A DNA stretch of 64,000 nucleotides from Brasenia schreberi (lineage: Eukaryota > Streptophyta > Magnoliopsida > Nymphaeales > Cabombaceae): assembly GCA_036023115.1 (NCBI GenBank), contig JAYKKT010000091.1:29330001-29394000 (forward strand), given 5' to 3'. The number at the start of each line of letters is the position of its first letter. Position 1 is the stretch's first letter. The notes beneath the pieces are model-generated. The model saw nothing but the letters and a program-made list of their open reading frames with translations. It ran no database searches and had not been told where the DNA came from. Position numbers and translations under genes: made by a program. Below, in pieces: positions 48,768-59,658 of the stretch.

Positions 48768-49678
48768 CTGAAAAAAGTCAAAATTGAAAAGGTCAAATGG
48801 ATAAGCAAAATAAGTTGTTGATCTCTTAGCAATGGGAACTTCTTGGAGTGGAGGTGTGGGTTTTAAGGTCCCAGAAGAGGATAACTAAAAATTTTGCACT
48901 TCAAAGATAATGCAGCTCTCAATTCGTCCAAATTTTATTGATAAAAACCTCCACATGTGAATCTTTCATTCAGCCTCCCACTTCACACCTAATGCAACCC
49001 AAAAAAGTTGCAACAGCTTGGTTTGAGTTGGAAACAAAGCGCTGTGCTGAAATCATAAATCATACATTTCCAGGAATGGCATTAAGGAGGTCTCTCGTTT
49101 GTTTAAAGGTACAAAAAAGCCTTGTCATGGTTAAGATAATACCAAGGGGGCACGTTAAGATGCCGACTTGACTGATCAAAAGTTGGAAAGATGGTGCTAC
49201 AGCTCCATCAACATAAAGGGCAGCCCTGAGATGCCTCAAATAATGGATGGTGTTGACCATGTTTTCATGAGCTGTGGACACATCTAGACTGATGAACTGC
49301 CAACCTAATAGTTTACATGCTTCCTCCAAGAAGATTGAGGTACTTCTGTTAAAGGCAACCTCACAAAAGGGTTGCATGCATTTACTACATGCTTATTGAA
49401 ATGCCAAAGAAGGTAGAGCATCTCCTTTATTCAGCAAGAACTTCTCAGGACAAGCTGCTGAAACATGGAAGGCTCTAATGATGGATAACCTTATGATAGC
49501 GCACCAAGAAGACATGTCATATTCAACATCATCTAACCTATGAATAAATAGCTTCCCATTATTTACATGAAAACCAAGGATGCAATGAGCGTTTAATCAG
49601 TTGGATGCCAAGCAGTCTGCATGGTAACAAGATCAAGACCCCACCTTGGAGTCATGGTGATGCAATGAGCAGAATGGA
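48768..49678 (-). other. Region upstream of the first recognised synthetase exon
   Basis: The acceptor CTTTTTTCAG/GCACTTC at 48768 shows that at least one more 5' exon exists upstream. I could not identify it here; a minus-strand open frame at 49377-49060 (105 residues) resembles nothing I know. The copia element at 49684 therefore probably interrupts the gene's first intron, or separates the gene from its promoter. Confidence 0.4.
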
Positions 49679-49683
49679 GGAAC

Positions 49684-50007
49684 TGTTGAAAGGAATAAAT
49701 TTGATCTATCATGTAATAGCGTCATTTGTTTTATGTTTGTTAGTAGCTGTTAGTGGTATTTTGTAAGTGAGTCATTTGGATCCAAATGGATCAGGGACCG
49801 TGTTTAGCTAGTAGTTAATGTGTCTAATTAAGGGCTTTTTGGTCTTTCAAGTTAGAAGTCTGTATATAAGTGTAATTAGGTTTTTGAATAAGAAGAATAA
49901 CAAGAAAGAGGGCGGCAGCCATGGAGGGGCCGAAACCCTACTTCCAAGGTATCTCGTTTCTTTGCAATGTTTCAATGTTTCGCCAAGGTATGTGATTAGA
50001 TTCAACA
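49684..50007 (+). repeat. 5' LTR of the copia element
   Basis: 324 bp, TG...CA termini within a short inverted repeat (TGTTGAA...TTCAACA). A TATA-like TGTATATAAG lies near 49860. The second half is nearly identical to 54507-54670. Confidence 0.92.
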
Positions 50008-50019
50008 TGGTATCAGAGC
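50008..50019 (+). other. Primer-binding site, initiator tRNA-Met
   Basis: TGGTATCAGAGC immediately follows the 5' LTR, a perfect match to the usual plant copia site. Confidence 0.92.
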
Positions 50020-50037
50020 TTATAAGGCTGAAAAATC

Positions 50038-50123
50038 TGTATTCTTTGTATTGAGAAGATGTGGATCATTCACAAATAAATGTATTCTTTGTATTGAGAA
50101 GATGTGGATCATTCACAAATAAA
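50038..50123. repeat. 43-bp exact tandem duplication after the primer site
   Basis: Two copies of a unit starting TGTATTCTTTGTATTGAGAA (50038-50080 and 50081-50123) in the leader of the copia element. Confidence 0.93.
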
Positions 50124-50368
50124 TCTGAAATCGTTTTTCGAGAAAAAAAAATTGAAGACGATAAGTCTTGGTGCCTGTTTGATTGTGGGTTTCAGAAGCT
50201 AAGTATTGCTGTGGTTAACAAAGATTCGAATCAGTGTCTTTGAATGGTTTAACGTGGAAAAAAAAATCGCAGTCTACTTAGTAGCATAGTAAGGGATTGA
50301 TTTTGTGTTCAAACATCTTTGGGTGTTCAACAAAGATATTAAAGACTGCTCATACCGTGTGTGAATGG

Positions 50369-51290
50369 ATAGAAACAAGATGGCTGAGGAATATGACAAC
50401 AACTCTTTAGATAATGGAAAAGTTTTTCAAATCACAAACACAAAGTTGGATGAAAAAAACTATCTTCAATGAGCTAGATCTATTAAACTTGTTGCAATGG
50501 CAAGGGGGCGTTGAGACTATCTTACGAGAGATATTCCCCTACCACCACCTACAGATCCACTTTATGCTAGATGACGTAGAGAAAATGTACTTGTGAGTGC
50601 TTGGTTCCTATAATCTATGGTACCGTCTATTGGGAGTACATTCATGTTTTTGGAAACTGCCAAAGATATTTTGTTGGCAGCTTAAGATGCATATGCTCAG
50701 AGGAAGAATATTGCAAAGAAGTATGATCTCATTGAGAATATTAGAAAATACAAACAGGGTGGAAGATCAGTCAGTGAGTATTATGCATAACTCAGAGGTC
50801 TATGAAAAGAATTACAGCTTTATTCCAAGACAAAATGTCAACAGTATATACATGAGCGAAACGAGGAGTTCAAAGAACGAAAAGTATTTGACCTTTTATG
50901 GGGTATCTCTCCAGAGTATGAAGCTGTTAAAAATAATATACTCAACAGAGAAGAACTTCCATCTCTAAGTACAGTGTACTCTCTTCTACTTCGAGAAGAA
51001 GACACGAAATAGTTAGAAAAAGAAACTAAGCCTAATTCAGAGACAGCATCATTTGTAGGAAGGAATCCATCTACTCCCTCATTTTCTCGTGGTAGAGGTG
51101 GATATGGTCGTGGCAGGGGCAGATTATCAGTTACTTCAGAAGAAAGGGATAAAGTGACTTGTTCTCATTGTGGTAAATCACGACATACAAAGGAGACCTG
51201 TTAGGAACTCGTAGGTAAACCCTCGTATTATCATAATAGGCCTAATAAAGCCTACTTTAGCAGTGATCAAAGTGGAAAACAAGCTACAGT
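50369..51290 (+). pseudogene. Copia gag remnant with zinc knuckle
   Basis: From about 50369 (ATGGATAGAAACAAG) broken frames give 'KLDEKNYLQWA'-type sequence typical of the copia gag start, then 'GRSVSEYYA', 'FDLLWGISPEYEAVKNNIL' and the zinc knuckle CSHCGKSRHTKETC (about 51160-51201). A stop follows the knuckle directly (TAG at 51202), and others occur earlier. Not functional. Confidence 0.8.
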
Positions 51291-51308
51291 ATAGATTTAC
51301 TGACAGAT

Positions 51309-53990
51309 ATGAAAAAAGAAATTGAGATGCTTAAAGCTCGGTTAGATGATATTGCCTCCACTTCTACTACTGCTCCTGAAGCAACTATGGCATATCCCTT
51401 CTCATTCATGGCTCAGGGTAATGTCACTATTTCTCATTTCAGGATATGGGTTATTGATTCTGGCGCTACGGATCATATGGTTGGTAAAAGAGAGCTCTTT
51501 AATGATTATCAGTTGACTCAAGGTAAAATTAGTATTAAGTTTGCCGATGAATCATATACTCCCATTGTTGGAAAAGGAAGTATCACTATACCTTTCGGAG
51601 TATTAAAGAATGTTTTACATGTTCCTAATATTTCAGTTAACTTGTTATCAATATTTGCTATGACTCCAGCCTTCAAATATAGAGTGATCTTTGACTCATC
51701 TGGGTGTTTCTTTCAGGAACTGAGGACGGGAAGGATTTTTGGTCAGGGTAGCATGTCAAGAGGCCTTTATGTTTATGAGGAAGCCCGAGGAACAACATTT
51801 CAGTCAACAACTATTACAGAGAAGCAGAAAGAAGACCTACCGCTATGGCACCAGAGATTAGGCCATTTACCTTTATCAAAGATTAGGATCCTATTGCCAG
51901 AATTTTTTTCTTGTAATAATTTGCAATTGAATTGTGAGACTTGTCAGAAAGCAAAACATACTCGTATTTCATTTTCCTTGAATGAAGAAAAATCTTTCAT
52001 ACCTTTTGAGCTTGTTCATTATGATATTTGGGGTCTCTGCTCTATTACCTCTTTACACGGTCACAAATACTTTATTTCATTCATTGATGATTGTACTCGG
52101 TTCACTATTATATATCTCATGAAAACTAAAGAGGAAGTGAGAAATATTATTCCTATATATTGTCAGTTTGTGCGTACACAATTCCAAAACTCCATTAAAA
52201 TATTTCAGAGTGATAATGGAGGAGAATTTATGTCCCAATCACTCAACTCATATTTCTCAGACCAGGGAATTTTACACCAGACTTCATGTTCTTATTCACC
52301 ACAACAAAATGGTGTGGCTGAACGAAAAACATCGTCATCTTGTTGATACTTGTACTCGGACTCTCTTAATAAATGCTAATGCACCCTTGAAGTTTTGGGG
52401 TGACGTCGTGTTCTTACAAATTTTGTTATCTCGGTAAATCGAATGCCATCTTCTCGTTTTGGGTAATACAAAATTCTCACTCTCTTTTATTTCCTAAAGA
52501 TCCTCTTTATGTCAGTTCCCCCTCGTGTGTTTGGTTGCACTTGTTTTGTTCATGACTTGTCTCTGGTCTTGATAAATTTCTGCTTTCGAGCCATCAAATG
52601 TATCTTCTTGGGTATTCTTAGTTAGAAAGGGATATCGATGTTATTCTCTATTCACACATCGTTACTATATCTCCGATGTTACATTCTTTGAAGAAAAGTC
52701 ATATTTTTTTGTCACATTGAGTCTAATGCTCTTCAAGAAGTTTACTCCTATCTCGTACTCTTGGTCCATTCACCTTCTTGCAACAGGAATTGATCCTCTA
52801 GATCCTCAAGCTCCATTCACATAGATTCCCACATAATCCTCCGTCCGCTACTCAAAGACCACTCATTGTATGAGAGTGCCGAATCCTACAAATTCCGAGA
52901 TCACAGATTGAGAGATTCTCGAAAGATTCGAATCATGTCCTACTCCAACGAACGCTTCTCCCAGGACCTTCCGAAGAAGATCTTGACCTACCTATTGCTC
53001 TTAGGAAAGGTACTCGATCAACTCGTAATCCTCATCCTATTTATAATTTCTTAAGTTATCATCGATTATCTCCTTCCTTCTTATCATTCTTTTGTATCCT
53101 CTTTGTCATCTGTTTCTCTTCCTAAAAATGTTTGTGAAGCACTTGATCATCCAGGATGGCGACAAGCCATGATTGATGAGATGCAAGCCTTGGAGCATAC
53201 ATGGACACTTGTTAGTTCCCACCTCCTCTGGAAATCCGTTGGTTGTCGATGGGTATTGCTATTAAAGGCCTGGGGCCAATGGTGGATTGATCTTGAAAGC
53301 CCGATTGGTAGCCAAAGGTTATACCGTATTTATGGTCTTGATTATGAAGATACTTTTCTCCCGTTGCCAAAATGACTTCCATTCGACTTTTTCTTGTCTA
53401 TGGCTGCCATGAGACGCCATTGGCCCTTGTATCACGCCTTGGATATTAAAAATGCATTCTTACATGGTGAATTAGGAGAGAGATTTATATGGAGCAACCA
53501 CCCGGGATTTGTTGCTCGGGGGAGTCCGACTTAGTTTGCAAACCGGCTACAAAAGTCTTTATATGGACTCAAACAATCTCCACGAGCTTGGTTTGGGAAT
53601 TTAGTGCAAGGCTTATTCGTGCAGCTTTGGAATGAACGTAGTCGAAGGCGACTAGCATATTATTCTTTAAATGCTCATACTTCTCCAAATAAATGTATTT
53701 ATCTTGTGGTGTATGTAGATGATATTGTCATCACGGGCGAAATGACCAAGAAGGCAAATTTTGAAGGACCATTTATTTAAACATTTTAAAACTAAAGATT
53801 TGGGGAAAGTGAATATTTTCTTGGGAATTGAAGTTGCTCACCAAAGAACTAGGATTGCTATCTCAAAGGAAATATGCCTTGATATACTGGAAGAAACAGG
53901 TATGTTGATTGTAAACCTGTTGATAGTCCCATGGATCCAATGTGAAGCTTACTACTAATCGGGGGAGCCTTATTCAAGATCTTGAAAGAT
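51309..53990 (+). pseudogene. Copia pol: protease, integrase, RT (broken)
   Basis: A 345-codon open frame (51309-52346) holds the protease motif DSGATDHM (about 51458), the pre-integrase block 'LWHQRLGHLPLSK', integrase zinc-binding 'CETCQKAKH' and the integrase core with 'FIDDCTRF', 'SDNGGEF' and 'QQNGVAERK'. That is a D-D-E triad in the expected spacing. A frameshift follows at about 52330. RT survives in fragments: 'GWRQAMIDEMQALEHTWTLV' (about 53150) and the catalytic 'YVDDIVITG' (about 53716-53742). The first 345 codons look nearly intact, which makes this element younger than the gypsy remnants. Confidence 0.85.
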
Positions 53991-54185
53991 AGAAGATTGG
54001 TTGGAAAGTTAAATTATCTCACTATTACGACCGACCTTGCTTTTGCGCTTGAGTTGTAAGTCAATTCATGCACTCACCCCTCATAATGATCATTGGGATG
54101 CGATTGTTCGGATCCTAAGATACATTAAAAGGACCCCAGGACAAGGACTTGTTTATATGAATACAAAGGAAATACTCAAATATCA

Positions 54186-54518
54186 TTGGATTTTGTGATG
54201 CAGATTGGGTGGTTGCACCCATTGATAGGAGGTCCACTTCGTGGTATTGTGTGTCTTATTGGAGGAAATCTTGATTTCATGGAAAAGCAAAAAGCAAAAT
54301 GTTGTTGCAAGTCTAGTGCAGAAGTGAATATGAGCTATACTACTAGTCACTTTGTGAGCTCATTTGGATTAAACAATTTGCTTCAAGAATTGAAGTTTGG
54401 AGATCCTCAACAAATAAAACTATATTGTGATAATCAATCAGCCTTATATCTCTCCAATCCAATTTTTCATGAGAGAACTAAACATATTGAGATTGATTGT
54501 CACTGTCTTTCAAGTTAG
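54186..54518 (+). pseudogene. Copia RNase H remnant fused to LTR
   Basis: Contains 'KLYCDNQSALYLSNPIFHERTKHIEIDCH'-like sequence in pieces (QSALYLSNP, FHERTKHIE), the C-terminal RNase H block of copia pol. The frame then runs straight into the middle of the 3' LTR because of the deletion at about 54506. Confidence 0.8.
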
Positions 54519-54670
54519 AAGTATGAATATAAGTGTAATTAGGTTTTTGAATCTGAAGAATAACAAGAAAGAGGGTGGCAGTCATGGAGGGGCCAGAACC
54601 CTACTTCCAAGGTATCTCGTTTCTTTGCAATGTTTCAATGTTTCGCCAAGGCATGTGATTAGATTCAACA
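54507..54670 (+). repeat. 3' LTR (5'-truncated) of the copia element
   Basis: Nearly identical to 49847-50007, differing at a handful of positions, and ends TTCAACA before the GGAAC duplication. Confidence 0.9.
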
Positions 54671-54675
54671 GGAAC

Positions 54676-56085
54676 CTTCCTATTGAGTGGTTGTTCTACG
54701 ACCAACTTTGGTTTTCCTCACATGTTGCAATTGTATTCTCATAAAGTATATACGGAAATGATCTTGGGGGAGGGACGCATGATTTGAAATTTGATTCATG
54801 GTCTAATTTTTCTCTACTGACTACTCTATTTTCACCTTCACCTTAGTTGAAGTTGATCTCCTTTAGAGAATATAGACATAGTCCGGAATGAGATTTGGGG
54901 GCTAAAACGGTGCAACACATGCCGAGATTAATGACATAAAAGGGACTTTAGAGTCCATGACGCTCTTATTGTAGGGGCTATTGAATAAAGATGAAAAGGG
55001 TAAGCAAATTATTGTTACCAAACAAAACCAGAATTTGCTGACTCCACCAAAAATTGAGATTAATTCTGATCGATCTGAAACTCTGAGGTTGGACACCAGT
55101 GGATGTAGGATTCTCAATGAATAACTTTGAAATCCGACTTCCAAGCATGGAGTTATTTTGAAACTACATACTATCTATCAAAGAGGACCTAAAGCGGGAT
55201 CCAAATTCACAGCGTATAATTCCAACTCAAACAAAGAGTATGAAAATGAATTCCATCTTGGTTAAGTTAGAAGTTTTCGTGCTCAGCAATGGATATTCGT
55301 CTATAGGTTAAAAAAAAAAAGTAGAGCAATGCTTGTGGAATATCTCAGGGTAATCATCATCAAGGTTTGAAATTGTAGTGAATCGATTAGGGGGAATGGC
55401 ATTTCGATGCCATAATTGGTACTCCAAGACGTATAGTTAGCAACTTGGGAGGAATTCAAAGAGCAACATAGTTCAGCATTTCGGTCCAAAAATATTATCC
55501 ACTCTGACTGTTGTTAAGAAATTTGTGACGAAAAGGGACTCTAGGACTAGGTATCAACATCTGTAGTTCAGAGCATTACAGGATGAAGTAACATTAGAAG
55601 TTCTTGTCTGCTTCAAGACCTCTGAAGTTTTTAAGGTAACTAAATTACTTTAAGAACATTTAAATTTGAGAAAGTTGTTTCACTTTTCAAGACAGCTTTT
55701 CAAATTCGCTATTGAATCTCAAACTTACAGAGGTTAAGGATGGGACCAAACTTCCAGCAAAAGGAACGAAGGTGTGTTTAAAACTGATAAATCGAAGATC
55801 AACCCAAAAAGGCATGCTATACAAGCATAGCGTACTTTTAATCTTATGCAAGGAAGATGGTGAGGACAGAAAATACCCACCAATTTTAAGAAAACTCATT
55901 GTGATACTCTCTAATGCTAAGCTTCCTTTCTTAAGCATTATCATCATTTCCATTAGATCAATTTGAAAAACAAAGTTATCTCATGAATCTTTTTCAAATA
56001 CTCTCAAAGTTTAAAAAACACTTTCAAACACATCAATTCAGTTTTTAAGCTTTTCATCATTTTGACAAATAATCCACGTTATTTT
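54676..56085. other. Unassigned interval between two copia elements
   Basis: 1.4 kb with short frames on both strands (for example 55712-55966) and no recognised family. Its left edge is the continuation of the sequence interrupted by the copia element at 49684. Confidence 0.35.
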
Positions 56086-56127
56086 TGTTAATTGTAGAGA
56101 GGGTTCCCACATTTTCGCCTGAATATA

Positions 56128-57030
56128 GTGAATCAATTACAAAGAGGGTTCCCACATCATGGACGGGTGTGGGTAAAGAATTTAGTCCAGCTACATTGCC
56201 GCCCGAATGTAGTGAAAAATTTTCAAAGAGGGTCTCTACATTTTGATTATGGACGGATGCGGGAGGTAAGGAAGCTAGTCCTAGATAATAAGATTCGTAT
56301 TGGTTCTTGGAATATCGGAACATTATCGGGTAAGCTAATGGAGGTGGTAGATACTATGATTCGGAGAAAGATTCATATTCTATGTTTACAAGAGACAAAA
56401 TGGGTTCGACAAAAAGCAAAGGAGATAGAGGATACAAGTTTTAAATTATGGTACTCAGGTAAAGAAAAGGCTCAAAACGGAGTTGGTATTATCATAAATA
56501 AAGATTTAAAGGAGAGTGTAGTAGACATACAACGATATGGTGACCGAATCATGACGTTGAAATTAGTGTTAGGAGAAGAGGTTTTGAATATAGTTTGTGC
56601 TTACGCACCCGAAGTACGACTAGAAGATAGTATAAAGATAGCTTTTTGGGAAGAGTTAGATAAGGTGTTTCAAAAGATTCCACAAAGGGAGATGATTTGT
56701 TTAGGAGGAGATTTAAATGGAAATGTTGGTAAAGAGGCATTAGGATATCAAGGGATTCATGAAAACTTTGGTTTTGGGGATATAAACGAGGAAGGTAGGG
56801 AGATTTTAAATTTTGCTATGGCATTTGATCTCTTTATAGTCAATACAATCTTCAAAAAACGAGATGAACATTTAATTACTTATAAGAGTGGCTTATCACA
56901 AACACAAATTGATTATTTTATTTGTAGAAAAAAAGATAGAGCGTGTTGTAAAGATTGTAAGGTAATTCCAAGAGAAAGCTTAACCACCCAACATCGACTT
57001 TTAGTAATGGATTTACAAATAAAAAAATAG
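56128..57030 (+). pseudogene. LINE copy 2 APE-type endonuclease (open frame)
   Basis: 300 codons. APE endonuclease motifs in order: 'RIGSWNIGTLSGK' (N of the first motif), 'LCLQETKWVR' (catalytic Glu), 'YGDRIMTLKLV', 'NIVCAYAPE', 'GGDLNGNVGKE' (GDxN), 'THE(F)'-region 'LITYKSGLSQTQIDYF' and the terminal 'TQHRLLVMDL' (catalytic His). All key residues appear retained, and the frame is broken only by the TAG at 57028 before the RT part. The domain nicks target DNA during LINE insertion. It is probably the start of one long ORF interrupted by this single stop. Confidence 0.85.
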
Positions 57031-57045
57031 ACAAAGAAGAAAAGA

Positions 57046-58887
57046 GTGCATCGAGCTATTCAGACTAAATGGTGGAACCTCAAAAGCAAGAAAGAAGATA
57101 TACTTAAACAGAAAGTCCTTCAAGGAGATGTTTGGAATTATATTGGCACACCCTATGATATGTGGAAATATATGGCTATATATATTAGGAAAGTGACGAA
57201 AGATGTGTTAGGGGTATCTAAAGGAGGTGTACCGGCACAAAAAGAAGCTTGGTGCTGGAGTGAAGTAGTGCAAAATAAAATCAAGGCAAAGAGGGCATGC
57301 TACAAATTATATTATGCTAAGAAAACTAGTGAAACTTTAGAAGCTTATAAGAAAGCAAAGAAGGAAGCGAAAAAGTCCGTTAGTGAAGCAAAAGCTAAGA
57401 TTTGGGAGGACTTATATGAAAAACTCAACTCAAAAGAGGGTGAAAGAGATATTTTTAGGATAGCTAGGGCTAGAGATAAGAAAACTAAAGATTTTAATTC
57501 TGTTAGATGCATAAAAGACGAGGATGAAAAAATTCTAGTGGCAAATGATGATATAAGAAATAGATGGAAAAACTATTTTTATAATCTTTTTAATGAAAAT
57601 AAAGATGTTAGTATTAGTTTAGGAGATTTAGCTAAGTCAGAAAAGTATATAAACCACAATTTCTACCGATGTATTCAAAAGAATGAAGTCAAAGAAGCTC
57701 TTAAACATACGAAGGGTGGTAAATCGGTAGGACCAGATAATATTCCTATAGAAGTTTGGAAAATACTAGGAGAAATAGGAATCACTTGGCTCACAAGACT
57801 ATTTAATGAAATATGGAAAAACCAAAAGATGCCCGAGGAATGGAGAGCAAGTACACTTATACCCATATATAAGAACAAGGGAGACATTCAAAATTGTGCG
57901 AATTATCGAGGTATCAAGCTAATGAGTCATACTATGAAATTATGGGAAAGAATTATCGAACGTAGGTTAAGACAAGTATAAAGTACAACAGAGAACCAAT
58001 TTGGATTCATGCCAAGCAGATCTACTATTGAAGCGATTCACCTTTTGAGATCTTATGAAACATTTTAGAGCAAAAAAGAAAGACCTTCACATGATATTTA
58101 TTGATATAGAAAAAGCTTATGATAGGGTACCGAGAGAGGTTCTTTGGAAAACTCTGGAAAAAAGTGGTATCCCATTGACATATATTAACCTTATAAGAGA
58201 CATGTATGATGGTGCAAAAACATGTGTGAGGATTCATGAAGGAACGACAGACTTCTTTAAAGTTAATATTGGGTTACATCAAGGATCAACTTTAAGTCCA
58301 TACTTATTTATGATGGTGATGGATGAGTTAACAAAAACATATTCAAGATGAAGTACCTTGGTGTATGTTATTTGCAGATGACATTGTATTTGTGGAGGAG
58401 TCTAAGGAAAAAGTTAATAGAAAATTGGAACTATGGAGAGACATTAGAAAGCAAAGGCCTCCGACTTAGTAGAACAAAGACAGAATATATGGAATGTAAG
58501 TTTGATCATTTGGTTACTTCAGAGGACATAGAAATTAAAATTGGCACACATTGCATTCCCCAAAAGGAAAGTTTTAAATATCTAGGGTCAATTTTTCAGA
58601 GTGATGGAAGAATTTATGGAGATGCTACACATAGAATTAATGCTGGTTGGTTAAAATGGAAGGGAGCATCAGGTATTCTTTGTGATAAGAAGATACCATT
58701 AAAGTTAAAAGGTAAATATTATAGAGCAGCAATTAGGCCTGCCATGTTTTATGGTTCTGAGTGTTGGGCAGTTAATCATCAACATGTACAAAAGATGTCT
58801 GTGACAGAAATGAAGATGTTGAGATGGATGAGTAGTCATACAAAAAAAGACCGTATACATAATGAGGTTATTAGAAACAAATTATGA
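57046..58887 (+). pseudogene. LINE copy 2 reverse transcriptase (two stops/frameshifts)
   Basis: Open pieces at 57046-57981, 58055-58351 and 58348-58887. The first gives the RT entrance region ('KGGKSVGPDNIPIEVWK', 'YKNKGDIQNCANYRGIKLM'). The second gives 'FIDIEKAYDRVPREVLWK' and 'GLHQGSTLSPYL'. An extra A near 58337 shifts the frame; in the correct frame the catalytic FADDIV sequence is present at about 58372-58389. The third gives 'LKYLGSIFQSDG'-type and 'RPAMFYGSECW' segments. A stop at 57979 also interrupts it. The active-site residues survive although the frame is broken. Confidence 0.85.
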
Positions 58888-59181
58888 GTGACACCAATAG
58901 AGGATAAAATGAGATAACATCGTTTATGATAGTTTGGACATATAGAAAGAAGATCAAAAGAAGAACATGTAAGAAGGTTAGAAAAACTAAATTTGGAAAG
59001 TATTAAAAGAGGTAGAGGACGACCACAAAAATATTGGAAAGAAACAATAAAGAATTATCTAGCTTATTGGGAGTTAACTGCTAACATGGAACATGATAGG
59101 GATCTGTGGAAACAAAGAATCCATGTAGCCGACCCCTTCTAGTATGGGAAAAGGCTTAGTTGTTGTTATTGTTGTTATTTT

Positions 59182-59612
59182 TGTTAATGGTAAAAGGACT
59201 GGCCCAGGCCACTAGGGCCTCGGGCCAATCGGCCCCTGTTTGCAACAGGATTAGCCCAAGCCATAGGGCCTGAGCCAGTCAACTAGCCGTTGGAGGCAGC
59301 TGGCCTCCAACAGCTAGTTAGTAGCCGTTACTATGCTGTGCACAGCAGATAGCAGCCAACAGCCCTTCTTTAAGAGCTACTCTCTCTCTCATTTCATATC
59401 ACATACACCTCTTATAAAGTCTATAAATACATGGATCTATCATCAATAAAAGTATGTAGTCTTGGCACTGCTTTTGACTTGTTTATGTATGCTTCCGCTT
59501 TGTTTGCTGTATTTGAAGATCGGCATTCATACTTGAATGCTATTTGACTCTTGGCGATTTGGTGGAATTGATTCGTGAAGTATCAACCTTCAATTATCGA
59601 CAAATATTTACA
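59182..59612 (+). repeat. 5' LTR of the second copia element (part after the LINE)
   Basis: 431 bp ending ATTTACA. Near its start a GGCCCAGGCCACTAGGGCC-like unit occurs twice as an imperfect tandem repeat. A TATA-like CTATAAATAC lies near 59420. Very similar to 63620-64000. Confidence 0.92.
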
Positions 59613-59624
59613 TGGTATCAGAGC
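59613..59624 (+). other. Primer-binding site, initiator tRNA-Met
   Basis: TGGTATCAGAGC directly after the 5' LTR. Confidence 0.93.
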
Positions 59625-59658
59625 CTCGGATTGAAGAAATCGAGTGCATTGAAAAGCA

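Larger units (their letters stand above)
49684..54670 (+). mobile_element. Ty1/copia element with 5-bp target duplication (decayed)
   Basis: The 5' LTR (49684-50007) begins TGTTGAAAG and ends TTCAACA; the 3' LTR survives only from its middle (54507-54670). GGAAC directly flanks both sides (49679-49683, 54671-54675), a perfect 5-bp duplication. The interior carries the primer site, gag with a zinc knuckle, protease, integrase, RT and RNase H in copia order, all plus strand. The junction between RNase H ('HIEIDCH') and the LTR middle shows a deletion that removed the pol end, the polypurine tract and the first ~160 bp of the 3' LTR. Confidence 0.93.
56078..59192 (+). mobile_element. Near full-length RTE-type LINE, copy 2, with target duplication
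   Basis: The element is 56097-59173, about 3.08 kb, flanked by 19-bp direct repeats GTTATTTTTGTTAATTGTA (56078-56096) and the same with one mismatch (59174-59192). The 5' end has two or three degenerate GAGGGT...AAAGAA units; the 3' end is GTAGCCGACCCCTTCTAGTA, then TGGGAAAAGGCTTAGTTG and a TTGTT-like tail. Less damaged than copy 1: its two main frames are over 300 codons each. Confidence 0.93.

Noticed and set aside
49060..49377. 105-codon minus-strand frame as the missing first exon of the synthetase
   Set aside because: No targeting-peptide character, no suitable donor leading into the 48768 acceptor was identified, and no family match.
51309..52346. 345-codon open frame considered as a host gene
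   Set aside because: It contains the protease DSGATDHM and integrase D-D-E motifs and lies between copia LTRs.
56128..57981. Two open frames of over 300 codons considered as host endonuclease-like genes ('craniofacial development protein 2-like')
   Set aside because: They are parts of an RTE-type LINE with target duplications and a repeated copy at 26262-29407.
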